The notes under the pieces are model-generated. The model saw nothing but the letters and a program-made list of their open reading frames with translations. It made no database searches and was not told the origin of the DNA. The position numbers were made by a program, and so were the translations under genes. Of a stretch of 64,000 nucleotides of DNA, positions 18,977 through 28,454 are shown one piece after another. The stretch comes from Salaquimonas sp. (GTDB taxonomy: Bacteria > Pseudomonadota > Alphaproteobacteria > Rhizobiales > Rhizobiaceae), in assembly GCA_022340185.1 (NCBI GenBank), contig JAJDOK010000007.1, positions 1 through 64,000 of the forward strand. The letters are read 5' to 3'. Positions within the stretch are counted from its first letter, which is position 1, and every line of letters begins with the position of its first letter.

Positions 18977-19650
18977 GCGGCAAAACAAATGGACAAGCGA
19001 AAGCGCTTGTCGATCGCATCTACCCTGTTTCACGTGAAACATTTGCAGCACTCGAAACCTATCTCGCCTTACTGCGTACCTGGCAGGCCAAGACCAATCT
19101 GGTGGCACCCGGCACGCTGGAAGATTTCTGGACACGCCATGTCTGCGACAGTCTCCAGGCTTTGGCGATGTTTCCGCAGACAGGCTTCTGGATGGATCTC
19201 GGCAGCGGTGCCGGCTTCCCAGGCATGGTCATCGCGATCGCCAATATTGGCCAGCCGGAACGGCGCCATGTGCTGGTCGAAAGCAATCACAAGAAATGCG
19301 CGTTCCTGCGCGCGGTGGCGCGCGAAACCGAAGCGTGTGTTGCCGTCGAAAGCGGCCGAATCGAGTCGGTTGCGAAACGATATGTCGATTCTGGCGATCT
19401 TCCGGAGATCGTAACGGCAAGGGCACTGACACCCCTGCCGCAGCTCATCGGATTGGCGGAACCGTTGCTCAATGCGGGTTCTGTCGGCCTGTTCCACAAA
19501 GGACGGGATTATGCCAGGGAAGTGGAAGATTGCCGTGGTTTGTGGGAATCCGATCTGGTAATACATGAAAGCCGGATCGAAGCAGGATCCGTGCTTCTGG
19601 AGTTACGCAATCCCGTGCGCGGCCAGGTCAGGAAACACGAGGAATCCTGA
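18973..19650 (+). CDS. rsmG: 16S rRNA (guanine-527-N7) methyltransferase RsmG
   Basis: SAM-dependent methyltransferase (formerly GidB) acting on the 530 loop of 16S rRNA. 225 residues. The SAM-binding motif [12 protein letters not shown] lies near residues 75-86. The N-terminal helix region contains [10 protein letters not shown], whose codons for residues 18-23 also form a perfect parS site. It is coupled to mnmG by a 4-bp overlap and precedes parA by 44 bp. Confidence 0.95.
   Translation: MSGKTNGQAKALVDRIYPVSRETFAALETYLALLRTWQAKTNLVAPGTLEDFWTRHVCDSLQALAMFPQTGFWMDLGSGAGFPGMVIAIANIGQPERRHVLVESNHKKCAFLRAVARETEACVAVESGRIESVAKRYVDSGDLPEIVTARALTPLPQLIGLAEPLLNAGSVGLFHKGRDYAREVEDCRGLWESDLVIHESRIEAGSVLLELRNPVRGQVRKHEES
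19026..19041. other. parS: parS centromere site (perfect) inside rsmG
   Basis: Exact 16-mer TGTTTCACGTGAAACA within the rsmG reading frame, encoding residues near VSRET. This is the site nearest to parAB, about 0.65 kb upstream of parA. Confidence 0.92.
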
Positions 19651-19694
19651 ACCGCCAGCGGACCGGCCGGGGACTCGAACGGACCATCGCGGCC

Positions 19695-20498
19695 ATGGCC
19701 AGTAATACGACATCGAGAGTGATCACCGTCGCCAACCAGAAGGGCGGCGTCGGCAAGACGACGACGACGATCAATCTGGCGACGGCATTGGCGGCGGTCG
19801 ACCGCACCGTGCTAATCATCGATCTCGATCCGCAAGGCAATGCCTCGACCGGCCTCGGCATCGACAAGAACAGGCGCAGGGTTTCCAGCTACGACCTGCT
19901 CACCGATCAGGCGTTGCTGAAAGAAGCCGTGATGCCGACGGCCGTGCCGAGACTCTATGTGGTGCCGTCTACGCTCGATCTGCTCGGCGCAGAGATGGAA
20001 ATCGCCGCAGAGCCCGAACGGGCCTTCAAGATTCGCAAGGCGATCGAGGAATATGTCCCTTCACCGATGCGGTTCGACTACATCCTGATCGACTGCCCGC
20101 CGTCGCTCAACCTGCTGACGATCAACGCCATGGCAGCGGCGCATTCGCTGCTGGTACCGCTGCAATGCGAGTTCTTCGCGCTGGAGGGCTTGAGCCAGCT
20201 TTTGCAGACCTTCGAGGAAGTGCGCAGCACGATCAATCCCGACCTCGAACTGCACGGCATCGTGCTGACCATGTTCGACAGCCGCAACAATCTGGCTTCG
20301 CAGGTGGTCGAGGACGTTCGCGCCTTCATGGGCGACAAGGTTTACGAGACGATCATCCCACGCAATGTCCGCATTTCCGAGGCACCGTCCTACGGCAAGC
20401 CGGCGATCCTGTACGATTTGAAATGTGCCGGAAGCCAGGCCTATCTGAGGCTTGCCTCCGAGGTGATCAAGCGCGAAAGGAAGCTTGCTGCAGCCTGA
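19695..20498 (+). CDS. parA: Chromosome partitioning ATPase ParA
   Basis: 267-residue Walker-type ATPase that moves ParB-bound origins along the nucleoid. The deviant Walker A KGGVGKTT covers residues 16-23, with LIIDLDPQGNAS (residues 37-48) and the LIDCPPSLNLLT Walker B stretch near 130. It lacks the extra N-terminal HTH of plasmid type Ia ParA, as expected for a chromosomal copy. It follows rsmG by 44 bp and precedes parB by 67 bp. Confidence 0.97.
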   Translation: MASNTTSRVITVANQKGGVGKTTTTINLATALAAVDRTVLIIDLDPQGNASTGLGIDKNRRRVSSYDLLTDQALLKEAVMPTAVPRLYVVPSTLDLLGAEMEIAAEPERAFKIRKAIEEYVPSPMRFDYILIDCPPSLNLLTINAMAAAHSLLVPLQCEFFALEGLSQLLQTFEEVRSTINPDLELHGIVLTMFDSRNNLASQVVEDVRAFMGDKVYETIIPRNVRISEAPSYGKPAILYDLKCAGSQAYLRLASEVIKRERKLAAA

Positions 20499-20565
20499 TC
20501 GATTCAGATGCGTAACGAATCGTTGCCGTAATTTGGACGGGATGAAATAGCGGAGCGCCACCACG

Positions 20566-21471
20566 ATGGCAGAAGACAATTCAAGAAAAAGACTGGGCCG
20601 GGGCCTGGCCGCGCTGATCGGCGATCTCGATGTGCCCGCAACGGCGACGCGCGCCGGCCAAGAGACAAGAGCCGACCGCAAGGTGCCGATCGAGTTGATC
20701 CGGGCCAATCCCGCCAATCCAAGGCGGTTCTTCAACGAGGAAGAGCTTGGCGATCTGTCGCGCTCGATCGCCGAACACGGCATCGTCCAGCCGATCCTGG
20801 TGCGGCCGATACGCGAAGATGCGGATCTCGGCGGTGCGCGCTACGAGATCATCGCCGGCGAACGGCGCTGGCGCGCGGCGCAGAAGGCTGGCCTGCACGA
20901 TGTCCCGGTACTGATCCGTGATGTCGAGGATCGCCAGGCGCTCGAACTGGCCATTATCGAAAACGTCCAGCGGACCGACCTCAACGCCATCGAAGAGGCG
21001 CAGGGCTATCAGCAACTGATCGATGAATACGACTACAGCCAGGCCGATCTCGGCCAGGTGATCGGCAAGAGCCGCAGCCATGTCGCCAATACGCTCAGGC
21101 TGATGAAATTGCCGGAAGCGGTGAAGCGCATGGTTGCGGACGGCGGACTCTCGGCCGGTCATGCAAGAGCGCTGATCACCGTGGACAATCCGCAGAAGCT
21201 GGCCGACAGAATCGTGCGCGACGGACTTTCGGTTCGTCAGACCGAGGCGCTTGCGCAGGCGGTCTCCGACGCCCCAAAGGGCGGTTCGGCAAAGAAGGAA
21301 GTGGCGCAAAAGAGTGCCGACACGCTGGCACTGGAAAACCGGCTTGGCGACCTGCTTGGCCTGAAGGTCGATATTCACGCCAAGGACAATGGATCGGGCG
21401 AACTCAAGATCCGCTACCGCACGGTCGAGCAACTCGACGAAGTGTGCCGCCGTCTCGAAAACGGTTCTTAG
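20566..21471 (+). CDS. parB: Chromosome partitioning protein ParB
   Basis: 301-residue CTP-dependent DNA clamp that loads at parS and recruits ParA and SMC. The N-terminus (RKRLGRGLAALIGD, residues 7-20) contacts ParA. The CTPase motif GERRWRAA lies near residue 104, ENVQRTDL follows near residue 130, the HTH spans about 155-185, and the C-terminal domain dimerises. Four parS-type sites lie 1.5-7 kb upstream. It ends 24 bp from the convergent holA. Confidence 0.97.
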   Translation: MAEDNSRKRLGRGLAALIGDLDVPATATRAGQETRADRKVPIELIRANPANPRRFFNEEELGDLSRSIAEHGIVQPILVRPIREDADLGGARYEIIAGERRWRAAQKAGLHDVPVLIRDVEDRQALELAIIENVQRTDLNAIEEAQGYQQLIDEYDYSQADLGQVIGKSRSHVANTLRLMKLPEAVKRMVADGGLSAGHARALITVDNPQKLADRIVRDGLSVRQTEALAQAVSDAPKGGSAKKEVAQKSADTLALENRLGDLLGLKVDIHAKDNGSGELKIRYRTVEQLDEVCRRLENGS

Positions 21472-21495
21472 CCGAAGTCCTGAAAAGAAATCGAA

Positions 21496-22542
21496 TCACG
21501 CAGCGTTGCGGCGTCTCGCCTGTGCGGCTTCGACGGCAATCGCGATCAGTGCGGTACCAGCGAGCGAACGGCCAAGGCCCGGATTGGCACGCGTTTCGAA
21601 AGCTGCCTTGTCGAGACGGGCGAGTGCGCGGGTGATCGCATCGCCACGCCACAAGCCGAGCGCGGTCATGAACGCATTCTTGCGCGAGAAAAACAGCTGA
21701 AGGCGCAATCCGGCAATCACATCGGCGGCCGGTTTGCGCTCCTTGTCCATGCGATGGCGAACAATCTGCAGGGTCTGGAAATGGCGCAATGCCGCCAGAA
21801 TCACCATGTCGGGGGCAGCACCCGAGATAAAGAGCCGGTCCAATATCCGCTCCAGACCCGGAAGGTCGCCGGAAATGGCCGAATCGACGGCGTCGTCGGC
21901 GGCCAATAGAGACGTATCGCCGACAAGATTGAGCACGTCTTGCGCGCGCACGGATTGTCTCCCGTGACAATAGAGCGCCAGCTTGGCGATCTCGTTGCGC
22001 GAGGCGCGTCTGTCGGCACCGATTCGGGAGCGCAACAATTGTTTGGCATCGGGATCGATTGTTAGACCGGCGGTGGAAAGCTCAGCATCAATTAGCCGAC
22101 TAAGTGCTGCATCATTGTCGGGATAGCAGGCGATTGCCGCGCCTGATCCGCTGCGGGTAACCTGTCGGCGAAGTGCGGCATCCTTCTTCAGATCGCCTGC
22201 CTCGATCACGATCCAGCAGTCTTGCGGCGGATTGTCGAGGACGGGCTTGAGCGATCCGGCGAGATTTCGTCTCGTCGTGCCGCTGACGCGGACAAGCCGC
22301 GCACTGCCGAACATGCCGATCGTTCCGGCCTCGTCGGCAAGCCTGCCGGTATCAGCAGCGGCGTCGGCGTCGAGGCGGGTCAGAGCGAAAGGGTCGGACA
22401 GATCGACACCGAGCTTGCCGCATAACGTATCGGCGCGTTCGCTGACCAAGCCGGCATCGGGGCCGAAGAACAGGAAGGTGCGGAATTTCGGATCGGGGCG
22501 CTCGACGAAGGCGTCAGCCTGATGCGACTTGATTTCCGCCAT
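21496..22542 (-). CDS. holA: DNA polymerase III delta subunit
   Basis: 348-residue clamp-loader subunit that opens the beta sliding clamp. The N-terminal domain begins FRTFLFFGPDAGLVSERAD near 21-40, as in alphaproteobacterial HolA. The central AAA-like and C-terminal collar regions follow (residues 200-345, with ILAALRHFQTL near 243). It is the last gene of the leuS-lptE-holA operon, 3 bp after lptE. Confidence 0.94.
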   Translation of the reverse strand: MAEIKSHQADAFVERPDPKFRTFLFFGPDAGLVSERADTLCGKLGVDLSDPFALTRLDADAAADTGRLADEAGTIGMFGSARLVRVSGTTRRNLAGSLKPVLDNPPQDCWIVIEAGDLKKDAALRRQVTRSGSGAAIACYPDNDAALSRLIDAELSTAGLTIDPDAKQLLRSRIGADRRASRNEIAKLALYCHGRQSVRAQDVLNLVGDTSLLAADDAVDSAISGDLPGLERILDRLFISGAAPDMVILAALRHFQTLQIVRHRMDKERKPAADVIAGLRLQLFFSRKNAFMTALGLWRGDAITRALARLDKAAFETRANPGLGRSLAGTALIAIAVEAAQARRRNAA

Positions 22543-22545
22543 CTT

Positions 22546-23070
22546 CTATTGAATGCCGGCGATGTCCGCAGCGAGCGCGAGGCGAAGTTCTTCGGCGACC
22601 AGGCGTGCAGCGCGGTTCTGTGCATCCCGCACGGCGCGTTCATTGGAAAAGCTCTGGCCGGTGCGGTCAAAAGAGGCGCTCGCCGAACGCGAGCCGCCCG
22701 CCACACGAGTGTGGTTCGCCACATTGATCAGGTCATAGCTGGCGATTACCGAAACCACGCCGGCGGTATTGTCGGCGACGTCCTTGATGGCAGCCTGAAG
22801 GCGGGTGTTATCGGTGACACGAAGCCGCAATTCGTAGACCGGCTCGGGTATGTCGCGGCCACCCTGCAACTGGAAGATCAGCTGGTTGCGCACCTGCTGG
22901 CCGACGCGTGAATCGACCTCGGCGACATGGATCTGCGCGAGCGCAATGGCTGCGTCCTGCGACATGTAGCTGTTCGTACCGTAAAGCGGCTGGTAGACGC
23001 AGGCCGGCAGCGCCAGCAGCGCAGTGGCGGCAAAGACAGTGCGAAGAATGGAGGCGGCTGACGATATCAA
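22546..23070 (-). CDS. lptE: LPS assembly lipoprotein LptE
   Basis: 174-residue outer-membrane lipoprotein that plugs the LptD barrel and helps insert lipopolysaccharide. A lipobox LPAC with C24 closes an N-terminal signal sequence, and YQPLYG just after it is typical of the family. The rest is beta-rich with a Ser/Arg-rich stretch near residue 125. It lies 12 bp after leuS and 3 bp before holA, the conserved order in many proteobacteria. Confidence 0.93.
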   Translation of the reverse strand: MISSAASILRTVFAATALLALPACVYQPLYGTNSYMSQDAAIALAQIHVAEVDSRVGQQVRNQLIFQLQGGRDIPEPVYELRLRVTDNTRLQAAIKDVADNTAGVVSVIASYDLINVANHTRVAGGSRSASASFDRTGQSFSNERAVRDAQNRAARLVAEELRLALAADIAGIQ

Positions 23071-23082
23071 TCAGGTTTTCCC

Positions 23083-25722
23083 TCAAACCACGATATTGAC
23101 GATTCTTCCAGGCACAATGATGATCTTCTTCGGCGACGCACCTGCGAGAGCTTTCTGTACCACATCGAGGGCAAGCGTTGCAGCTTCTATCTCGGCGTTG
23201 CCGGCACCGGCGGCGACGGTGACATCGCCGCGCTTCTTGCCGTTGATCTGGACAGGCAGCACGATCTGCGATTCAGCCACCAGATCCGGATCGAAGACCG
23301 GCCAGGATTGCACGGCGATCAGGCCGTCCTCACCAAGCGCGGCCCAGCATTCCTCGGCCAGATGCGGCATCATCGGCGCGATCAGTTGCGCCAGCGTTTT
23401 GGCGGTTTCACGCGCGCTTGCCCGCAGATGGCCGGGCAATTTGTCAGGTTCTGCAGCGTTCCAGGCCGCATACAGTTCGTTGGTCAACGTGTAGATATGC
23501 GCGACGCAGCGGTTGAAGCGCAGATGGACGACATCTTCCTCGACTGCCTTGATGGTCTTGTGCGCCGCCTTGGTAAGCGCCAGCGCGGCGGGACCTGGCC
23601 CGGACGACAATATATCGGCCGGTTCGGTCGCGGACGCGATGTCGGAGACGAGCCGCCACAGGCGCTGGACGAAGCGGTGCGCACCCTCGACACCGGCTTC
23701 GGTCCAGATTACGTCACGGTCGGGCGGTGAATCCGACAGCATGAACCAGCGCGCGGTATCGGCGCCGTAGCTGGAGATAATATCGTCGGGGTCGACGACA
23801 TTCTTTTTCGATTTCGACATCTTCTCGATCGGACCGACCTTCAACTCCTCGCCGGTCTCGATCAGGAAGGCGCGCCGCGCGCCGTCCGTTTCCTCGATGC
23901 GGACTTCAGCAGGCGTCACCCAGCCCTGCGGGCCCCTGTAGGTCTCGTGCACCACCATGCCCTGGGTGAACAGGCCTTCGAAGGGTTCCTCCACTTCATT
24001 GACATGGCCGGTCGATTTCATCGCACGGGTGTAGAAGCGCGAATAGAGCAGGTGCAGGATGGCGTGCTCGATGCCGCCGATATACTGGTTGACCGGCAGC
24101 CAGCCGTTCGGTCCGTCGACATAGTCGAGTGTCGTCGGCTGTTGCTCGTTCCACGGATCGGTGAAGCGGGCGAAATACCACGACGAATCGACGAAAGTGT
24201 CCATCGTATCGGTGTCGCGCACCGCCGCGCCGCCGCATTCCGGACAGGTTGTGTGCTTCCATGTCGGGTGATGGTCGAGCGGATTGCCCGGCTTGTCGAA
24301 GCTGACATCCATCGGCAGTTCAATCGGCAGATCGGTATCGGGTACTTGCTGCGTGCCGCATTTTTCGCAATGGATTGCCGGTATCGGGCAGCCCCAGAAG
24401 CGCTGGCGCGAAATCAGCCAGTCGCGCAGGCGGAACTGTACGCGCCGCTCCGCCATGGGCTGGCCTGTTTCCGTCTTCACCTGTGCTAGGCTATTGGCGA
24501 CCTCATCGAAGGCTTCCGCCGGCTTCATGCCGTCGAGGAAGCGCGAATTAATCATCACGCCGTCGTCGACATAGGCTTCCTCGGTGATCTGGAAGGTCGT
24601 GGCGTCGGCGTCGGCCGGCATGACCACCGGGATGACCGGCAGGCCGTATTTGTTGGCGAAGTCGAGGTCGCGCTGGTCGCCTGAGGGACAGCCGAAAATG
24701 GCGCCCGTGCCGTATTCCATCAGCACGAAATTGGCGACATAGACCGGCAGCGTCCAGCTCTCGTCAAAGGGATGGACGGCACGGATGCCGGTGTCGAAGC
24801 CTTTTTTCTCGGCGGTCTCGAGCGCGGCGGCTGACGTGCCGGCACGCTTCACCTCCTCGATGAATGCCGCCAGTTCGGAATTGCCTTCTGCGGCCCTCTT
24901 TGCCAGCGGATGATCGGCGGCAACAGCCATGAAGGATGCGCCGAAAATCGTGTCGGGCCGCGTCGTGTAGATATCGAGCGCGGTCTCGCCAGTCGGCGTG
25001 GTGTCTGCATCGAGCGGCCAGCGGATCGCCAGGCCCTCCGAACGGCCAATCCAGTTGCGCTGCATGGTGCGCACCTTTTCCGGCCAGCGGTCGAGGCGAT
25101 CGAGGCTGTCGAGCAGTTCCTGGCTCATCGAGGTGATCTTGAAGAACCATTGCGTCAGGTCGCGTTGTTCGACCGGAGCGCCGGAGCGCCAGCCCTTGCC
25201 GTCGATCACCTGCTCGTTGGCGAGCACGGTCATGTCGACCGGGTCCCAGTTGACCTTGGCCGAACGCCGTTCCACCAGCCCCGACTTCCAGAAGTCGAGG
25301 AACATCTTCTGCTGGTGCTTGTAATAGGACGGATCGCAGCTCGCGACTTCGCGCGACCAGTCGAGCGACAGACCCATGGTCTTGAGCTGCGCCTTCATCG
25401 TCTCGATATTGGCATAGGTCCAGTCGCGCGGATTGACCTTGTTGTCGCGCGCGGCGTTTTCGGCCGGCAGACCGAAGGCATCCCAACCCATGGGGTGGAG
25501 CACGTTATAGCCCTTCGAGCGCATGTAACGCGCGACGACGTCGCCCAGCGTATAATTGCGGACATGACCCATATGGATGCGCCCGGAAGGATAGGGGAAC
25601 ATCTCCAGGACGTAATATTTCGGACGCGGATCGTCGTTGGAAATCTCGTATAGCTTGCGCTCGTCCCAGATTTTCTGCCAACGCGGCTCGACTTGTCTTG
25701 CGTTGTAGCGTTCGCTTGCCAT
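23083..25722 (-). CDS. leuS: Leucyl-tRNA synthetase
   Basis: Charges tRNA-Leu. The start at 25722 gives [16 protein letters not shown], the usual opening, and 879 residues; an in-frame TTG 51 bp upstream would add an atypical tail. The HIGH motif is HMGH within [13 protein letters not shown], near residue 50. The editing domain occupies about 225-420, and KMSKS lies in [13 protein letters not shown] near residue 640. A zinc-type pair of Cys (CEKC and CPEC) is present. It is the first gene of leuS-lptE-holA and diverges from the yggS-type gene. Confidence 0.98.
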   Translation of the reverse strand: MASERYNARQVEPRWQKIWDERKLYEISNDDPRPKYYVLEMFPYPSGRIHMGHVRNYTLGDVVARYMRSKGYNVLHPMGWDAFGLPAENAARDNKVNPRDWTYANIETMKAQLKTMGLSLDWSREVASCDPSYYKHQQKMFLDFWKSGLVERRSAKVNWDPVDMTVLANEQVIDGKGWRSGAPVEQRDLTQWFFKITSMSQELLDSLDRLDRWPEKVRTMQRNWIGRSEGLAIRWPLDADTTPTGETALDIYTTRPDTIFGASFMAVAADHPLAKRAAEGNSELAAFIEEVKRAGTSAAALETAEKKGFDTGIRAVHPFDESWTLPVYVANFVLMEYGTGAIFGCPSGDQRDLDFANKYGLPVIPVVMPADADATTFQITEEAYVDDGVMINSRFLDGMKPAEAFDEVANSLAQVKTETGQPMAERRVQFRLRDWLISRQRFWGCPIPAIHCEKCGTQQVPDTDLPIELPMDVSFDKPGNPLDHHPTWKHTTCPECGGAAVRDTDTMDTFVDSSWYFARFTDPWNEQQPTTLDYVDGPNGWLPVNQYIGGIEHAILHLLYSRFYTRAMKSTGHVNEVEEPFEGLFTQGMVVHETYRGPQGWVTPAEVRIEETDGARRAFLIETGEELKVGPIEKMSKSKKNVVDPDDIISSYGADTARWFMLSDSPPDRDVIWTEAGVEGAHRFVQRLWRLVSDIASATEPADILSSGPGPAALALTKAAHKTIKAVEEDVVHLRFNRCVAHIYTLTNELYAAWNAAEPDKLPGHLRASARETAKTLAQLIAPMMPHLAEECWAALGEDGLIAVQSWPVFDPDLVAESQIVLPVQINGKKRGDVTVAAGAGNAEIEAATLALDVVQKALAGASPKKIIIVPGRIVNIVV

Positions 25723-25849
25723 ATCCACAGGCTCTTTGGAGAATTGGGCCGCGGGAGCGGCTGAGGTGGTCAACCAGAATTTGGCATGCGGGTCAACACT
25801 CTACCGGGTCCGGTTGTGGCGAAGACGGAATTAGTGTGACGGGAAGACA

Positions 25850-26512
25850 ATGGCGAAAACACTCGAACACTATCAGGATATCGTCAGGCGCATCGGCGAA
25901 GCTGAAAGAACTTCGGGCAGAAAAGTCGGCAGCACGCAGCTTGTCGCCGTCACCAAAACCTTCGATGCTGACGCCATATTGCCGGTGATCGAGGCGGGCC
26001 ACAGGGTGTTCGGCGAGAACCGCGTGCAGGAAGCACAGGGCAAATGGCCGGCGCTGAAGGAACGGTTTCCCGACATCGAACTGCACCTGATCGGACCCCT
26101 GCAGTCCAACAAGGCGGGTGACGCCGTCGCACTGTTCGACGTGATCGAGACGATCGACCGCGAAAAGATCGCCGCTTCGCTCGCAAGGGAGATTGGCAAA
26201 CAGGGCAGGCATCCCCGATTGCTCATCCAGGTCAATACCGGCGAGGAACCGCAAAAGGCGGGGATCGCACCGGGCGAGACACTCGCCTTTGCCGAGCGCT
26301 GCCGAAAGGAACACGGTCTCGAAATCGAGGGTCTGATGTGCATTCCACCTTTCGACGAGAATCCGGGACCGCATTTCGCGCTGCTCGCCAAGCTTGCGAA
26401 AGAGGCAGGGCTGAAGACGCTGTCGATGGGCATGTCGGGCGATTTCGAGACGGCGGTGGAAATGGGCGCAACCCATGTGCGGGTCGGCTCGGCCATTTTC
26501 GGTCAGCGCTGA
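25850..26512 (+). CDS. YggS family pyridoxal-phosphate homeostasis protein
   Basis: 220-residue single-domain PLP-binding barrel that buffers free PLP and affects amino-acid balance. The PLP lysine lies in VAVTKTF near residue 37. Downstream are FGENRVQEAQGKW near 60-72, HLIGPLQSNK near 83-92, and the C-terminal SMGMSGDFETAVEMGATHVRVGS-type phosphate-binding region near 187-209. It diverges from leuS and converges with the L,D-transpeptidase-like gene. Confidence 0.94.
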   Translation: MAKTLEHYQDIVRRIGEAERTSGRKVGSTQLVAVTKTFDADAILPVIEAGHRVFGENRVQEAQGKWPALKERFPDIELHLIGPLQSNKAGDAVALFDVIETIDREKIAASLAREIGKQGRHPRLLIQVNTGEEPQKAGIAPGETLAFAERCRKEHGLEIEGLMCIPPFDENPGPHFALLAKLAKEAGLKTLSMGMSGDFETAVEMGATHVRVGSAIFGQR

Positions 26513-26521
26513 ACGAATCGG

Positions 26522-27115
26522 TCACGGCATGATGCGCAGCGTCGTGCCGCGCCTTTTCCACGCGAGCAGATGGCGAATGAGCGCCGGGGTGACGGCGACA
26601 CAGCCCTCGGTCGATGCGTGGCCGGGCCCGGCGATGTGCAGGAAGATGGCGCTGCCGCGAAAACGTGCGCGCGGGAAAACATTCCAGTCCAGTACCACAC
26701 AGATATCGTAGAGATTGTCTGTGCGCATCATGCGTTCGTGACTGGCGGTAAAAGGTAGCTGTACCGGACGGTTATAGGCGGGATCGCCGGGATCATCGCA
26801 CCAGCCGTCATCGCAACGAATCGCCTTCAATCCGGCAAGGCAGCCGAGAAGGGGCAGGCGATCGCGGCGGCAATATCCGCCAAGCAGGCGCAATTTACCA
26901 GCGGGCGTGGCGCCGTCGCCCTCGCGCTTGAACACGGAAATACCGGAGCGGCCGAGCGCGCACGGATAGACCCTGCCGGCAATGGCAAGCAGGCCGTGAT
27001 GGGCGGTATTTCCCGGCGCACGGCGCACGGTCCAGCGTTGCGGGCGGTGATTCGTTTCAGTCCCGGATTTACGACAACGGTTAAGGTTGATCACCATAAC
27101 GGCATGGTCAGACAT
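26522..27115 (-). CDS. L,D-transpeptidase (YkuD-like) family protein
   Basis: 197 residues. The C-terminal half has the YkuD catalytic layout: IFLHIAGPG supplies the His and STEGCVAV supplies the nucleophilic Cys near residue 175. The usual SHGC-I/V-R is changed, with Ala where Arg normally follows, a variant seen in a distinct YkuD subgroup. Such enzymes make 3-3 peptidoglycan cross-links or attach proteins to the wall. No convincing signal peptide is seen, so location and start (27115, or an in-frame Met at 27097) are uncertain. It diverges from cenR. Confidence 0.8.
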   Translation of the reverse strand: MSDHAVMVINLNRCRKSGTETNHRPQRWTVRRAPGNTAHHGLLAIAGRVYPCALGRSGISVFKREGDGATPAGKLRLLGGYCRRDRLPLLGCLAGLKAIRCDDGWCDDPGDPAYNRPVQLPFTASHERMMRTDNLYDICVVLDWNVFPRARFRGSAIFLHIAGPGHASTEGCVAVTPALIRHLLAWKRRGTTLRIMP

Positions 27116-27216
27116 GGATCATGTGTCATATTTCGTGTTTTTCGGCTATCAACCGACTATTAATCACGTTGCGTAAAGAAGATAATTGAAATCCGGGTGA
27201 TTTGCGCGGAGCTTAA

Positions 27217-27900
27217 ATGACGGCAAGAAACATCCTGATCGTCGATGACGATGACGATCTGCGCGAAGCGTTGAGCGAACAATTGTCGCTCTACGAGGAG
27301 TTCGAGATCGCCTGCGAGGCAAGCGCCGCGCGGGGTATTCAGGCTGCGCGCAACGCCCATGTCGATCTGCTGCTGATGGATGTCGGGCTGCCGGACATGG
27401 ACGGCAGGGAAGCGGTCAAGGTGTTGCGCAAGGGCGGCTTCAAGGCGCCGATCATCATGCTGACCGGACATGATACCGATTCCGACACCATCCTCGGTCT
27501 GGAAGCCGGCGCCAACGACTATGTGACCAAGCCGTTCCGTTTTGCCGTGCTGTTGGCGAGGATGCGGGCGCAATTGCGCGCGCATGAACAAAGCGAGGAT
27601 GCCGTTTTCCAGGTCGGCCACTACACGTTCAAGCCGGCGCAAAAGCTGATGATCGACGAATCGGGCAGCAAGGTGCGCCTGACCGAAAAGGAATCGGCGA
27701 TCGTCAAATATCTCTATCGCGCCGAGCAGAAAGTGATCGGCCGCGACGAATTGCTGGAGCAGGTATGGGGCTACAATTCCGGCGTCACCACGCATACGCT
27801 TGAAACCCATATCTACCGGCTTCGGCAGAAGATCGAAAAGGATCCCTCGAATGCCAGGCTGCTGGTGACCGAGGGTGGTGGATACAAGCTCGTTCCGTGA
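27217..27900 (+). CDS. cenR: OmpR/PhoB-type response regulator, CenR/OtpR-like
   Basis: 227-residue two-component regulator. The receiver domain (1-120) has the acidic pocket DDDDD at 10-14, phospho-acceptor D55 in LLMDVGLPDMDG and K105 in VTKPF. The winged-helix DNA-binding domain (about 130-227) ends with THIYRLRQKIE and GGGYKLVP. Sequence and context (a cNMP-binding protein overlapping by 4 bp, xthA and ldt nearby) fit Caulobacter CenR and Brucella OtpR, which control cell-envelope genes. Its sensor kinase is not in the window. The name rests on similarity from memory. Confidence 0.85.
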   Translation: MTARNILIVDDDDDLREALSEQLSLYEEFEIACEASAARGIQAARNAHVDLLLMDVGLPDMDGREAVKVLRKGGFKAPIIMLTGHDTDSDTILGLEAGANDYVTKPFRFAVLLARMRAQLRAHEQSEDAVFQVGHYTFKPAQKLMIDESGSKVRLTEKESAIVKYLYRAEQKVIGRDELLEQVWGYNSGVTTHTLETHIYRLRQKIEKDPSNARLLVTEGGGYKLVP

Positions 27901-28439
27901 GCCTTGATCAGGACATGAGCCTCCTCGCAAGGGTTGGGCTGTTTCAGGGGTTTTCGTCTGACCAGCTCCGCTTGATTGCTTTCGGCGCCGAACGCGAGCG
28001 CCTGCCATTGGGGGCGGTGCTGTTCAGCGAGGGCGACGAGGCCAACGGCGGTTATGTGGTGGCGGAGGGGCAGGTCGATCTGATGTCCCGGCACGGCCAG
28101 CGCCAGATTGTCATCGAGACGGTGGAAGAAGGCGGCTTGATCGGGGAGATCGCGCTGATCGCCGGCAACAGGCGTTCATGCGATGCGGTGGCGCGCGTGG
28201 GGAGCGAAGTCCTCTATATCGCCCGGCCGCTGTTTCTGCGTCTGCTCAGGGAATATCCGGAAACGGCGGCCATGCTGCATGGCGGCATCGCACAATCCAT
28301 CCAAAGGCTGATGTCGCAAATGACGGGTGTTCACGACAGGCTGGGCGCCATTGCGAAGCTGGCCGAACTGCAAGGGCTGGGCGACACAGACGAACCCGAT
28401 GAAATCTCGGGCAAGAAAACCGGTGAGCAGCCGAAATAG
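27897..28439 (+). CDS. Cyclic-nucleotide-binding domain protein
   Basis: 180 residues, essentially one cNMP-binding beta-roll (about residues 8-125) with a helical tail. The phosphate-binding cassette region reads GGLIGEIALIAGNRRSCDA near 80-98; the usual R-x-A is R-S-C-D-A here, so nucleotide binding is not guaranteed. There is no HTH, hence it is not a CRP-type activator. The GTG start overlaps the cenR stop (GTGA), so it is co-translated with the regulator. In Brucella the equivalent gene is annotated as a cAMP-dependent kinase regulatory subunit and linked to OtpR. Function unknown. Confidence 0.85.
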   Translation: MSLDQDMSLLARVGLFQGFSSDQLRLIAFGAERERLPLGAVLFSEGDEANGGYVVAEGQVDLMSRHGQRQIVIETVEEGGLIGEIALIAGNRRSCDAVARVGSEVLYIARPLFLRLLREYPETAAMLHGGIAQSIQRLMSQMTGVHDRLGAIAKLAELQGLGDTDEPDEISGKKTGEQPK

Positions 28440-28454
28440 GCCTGCCGGTCAACC

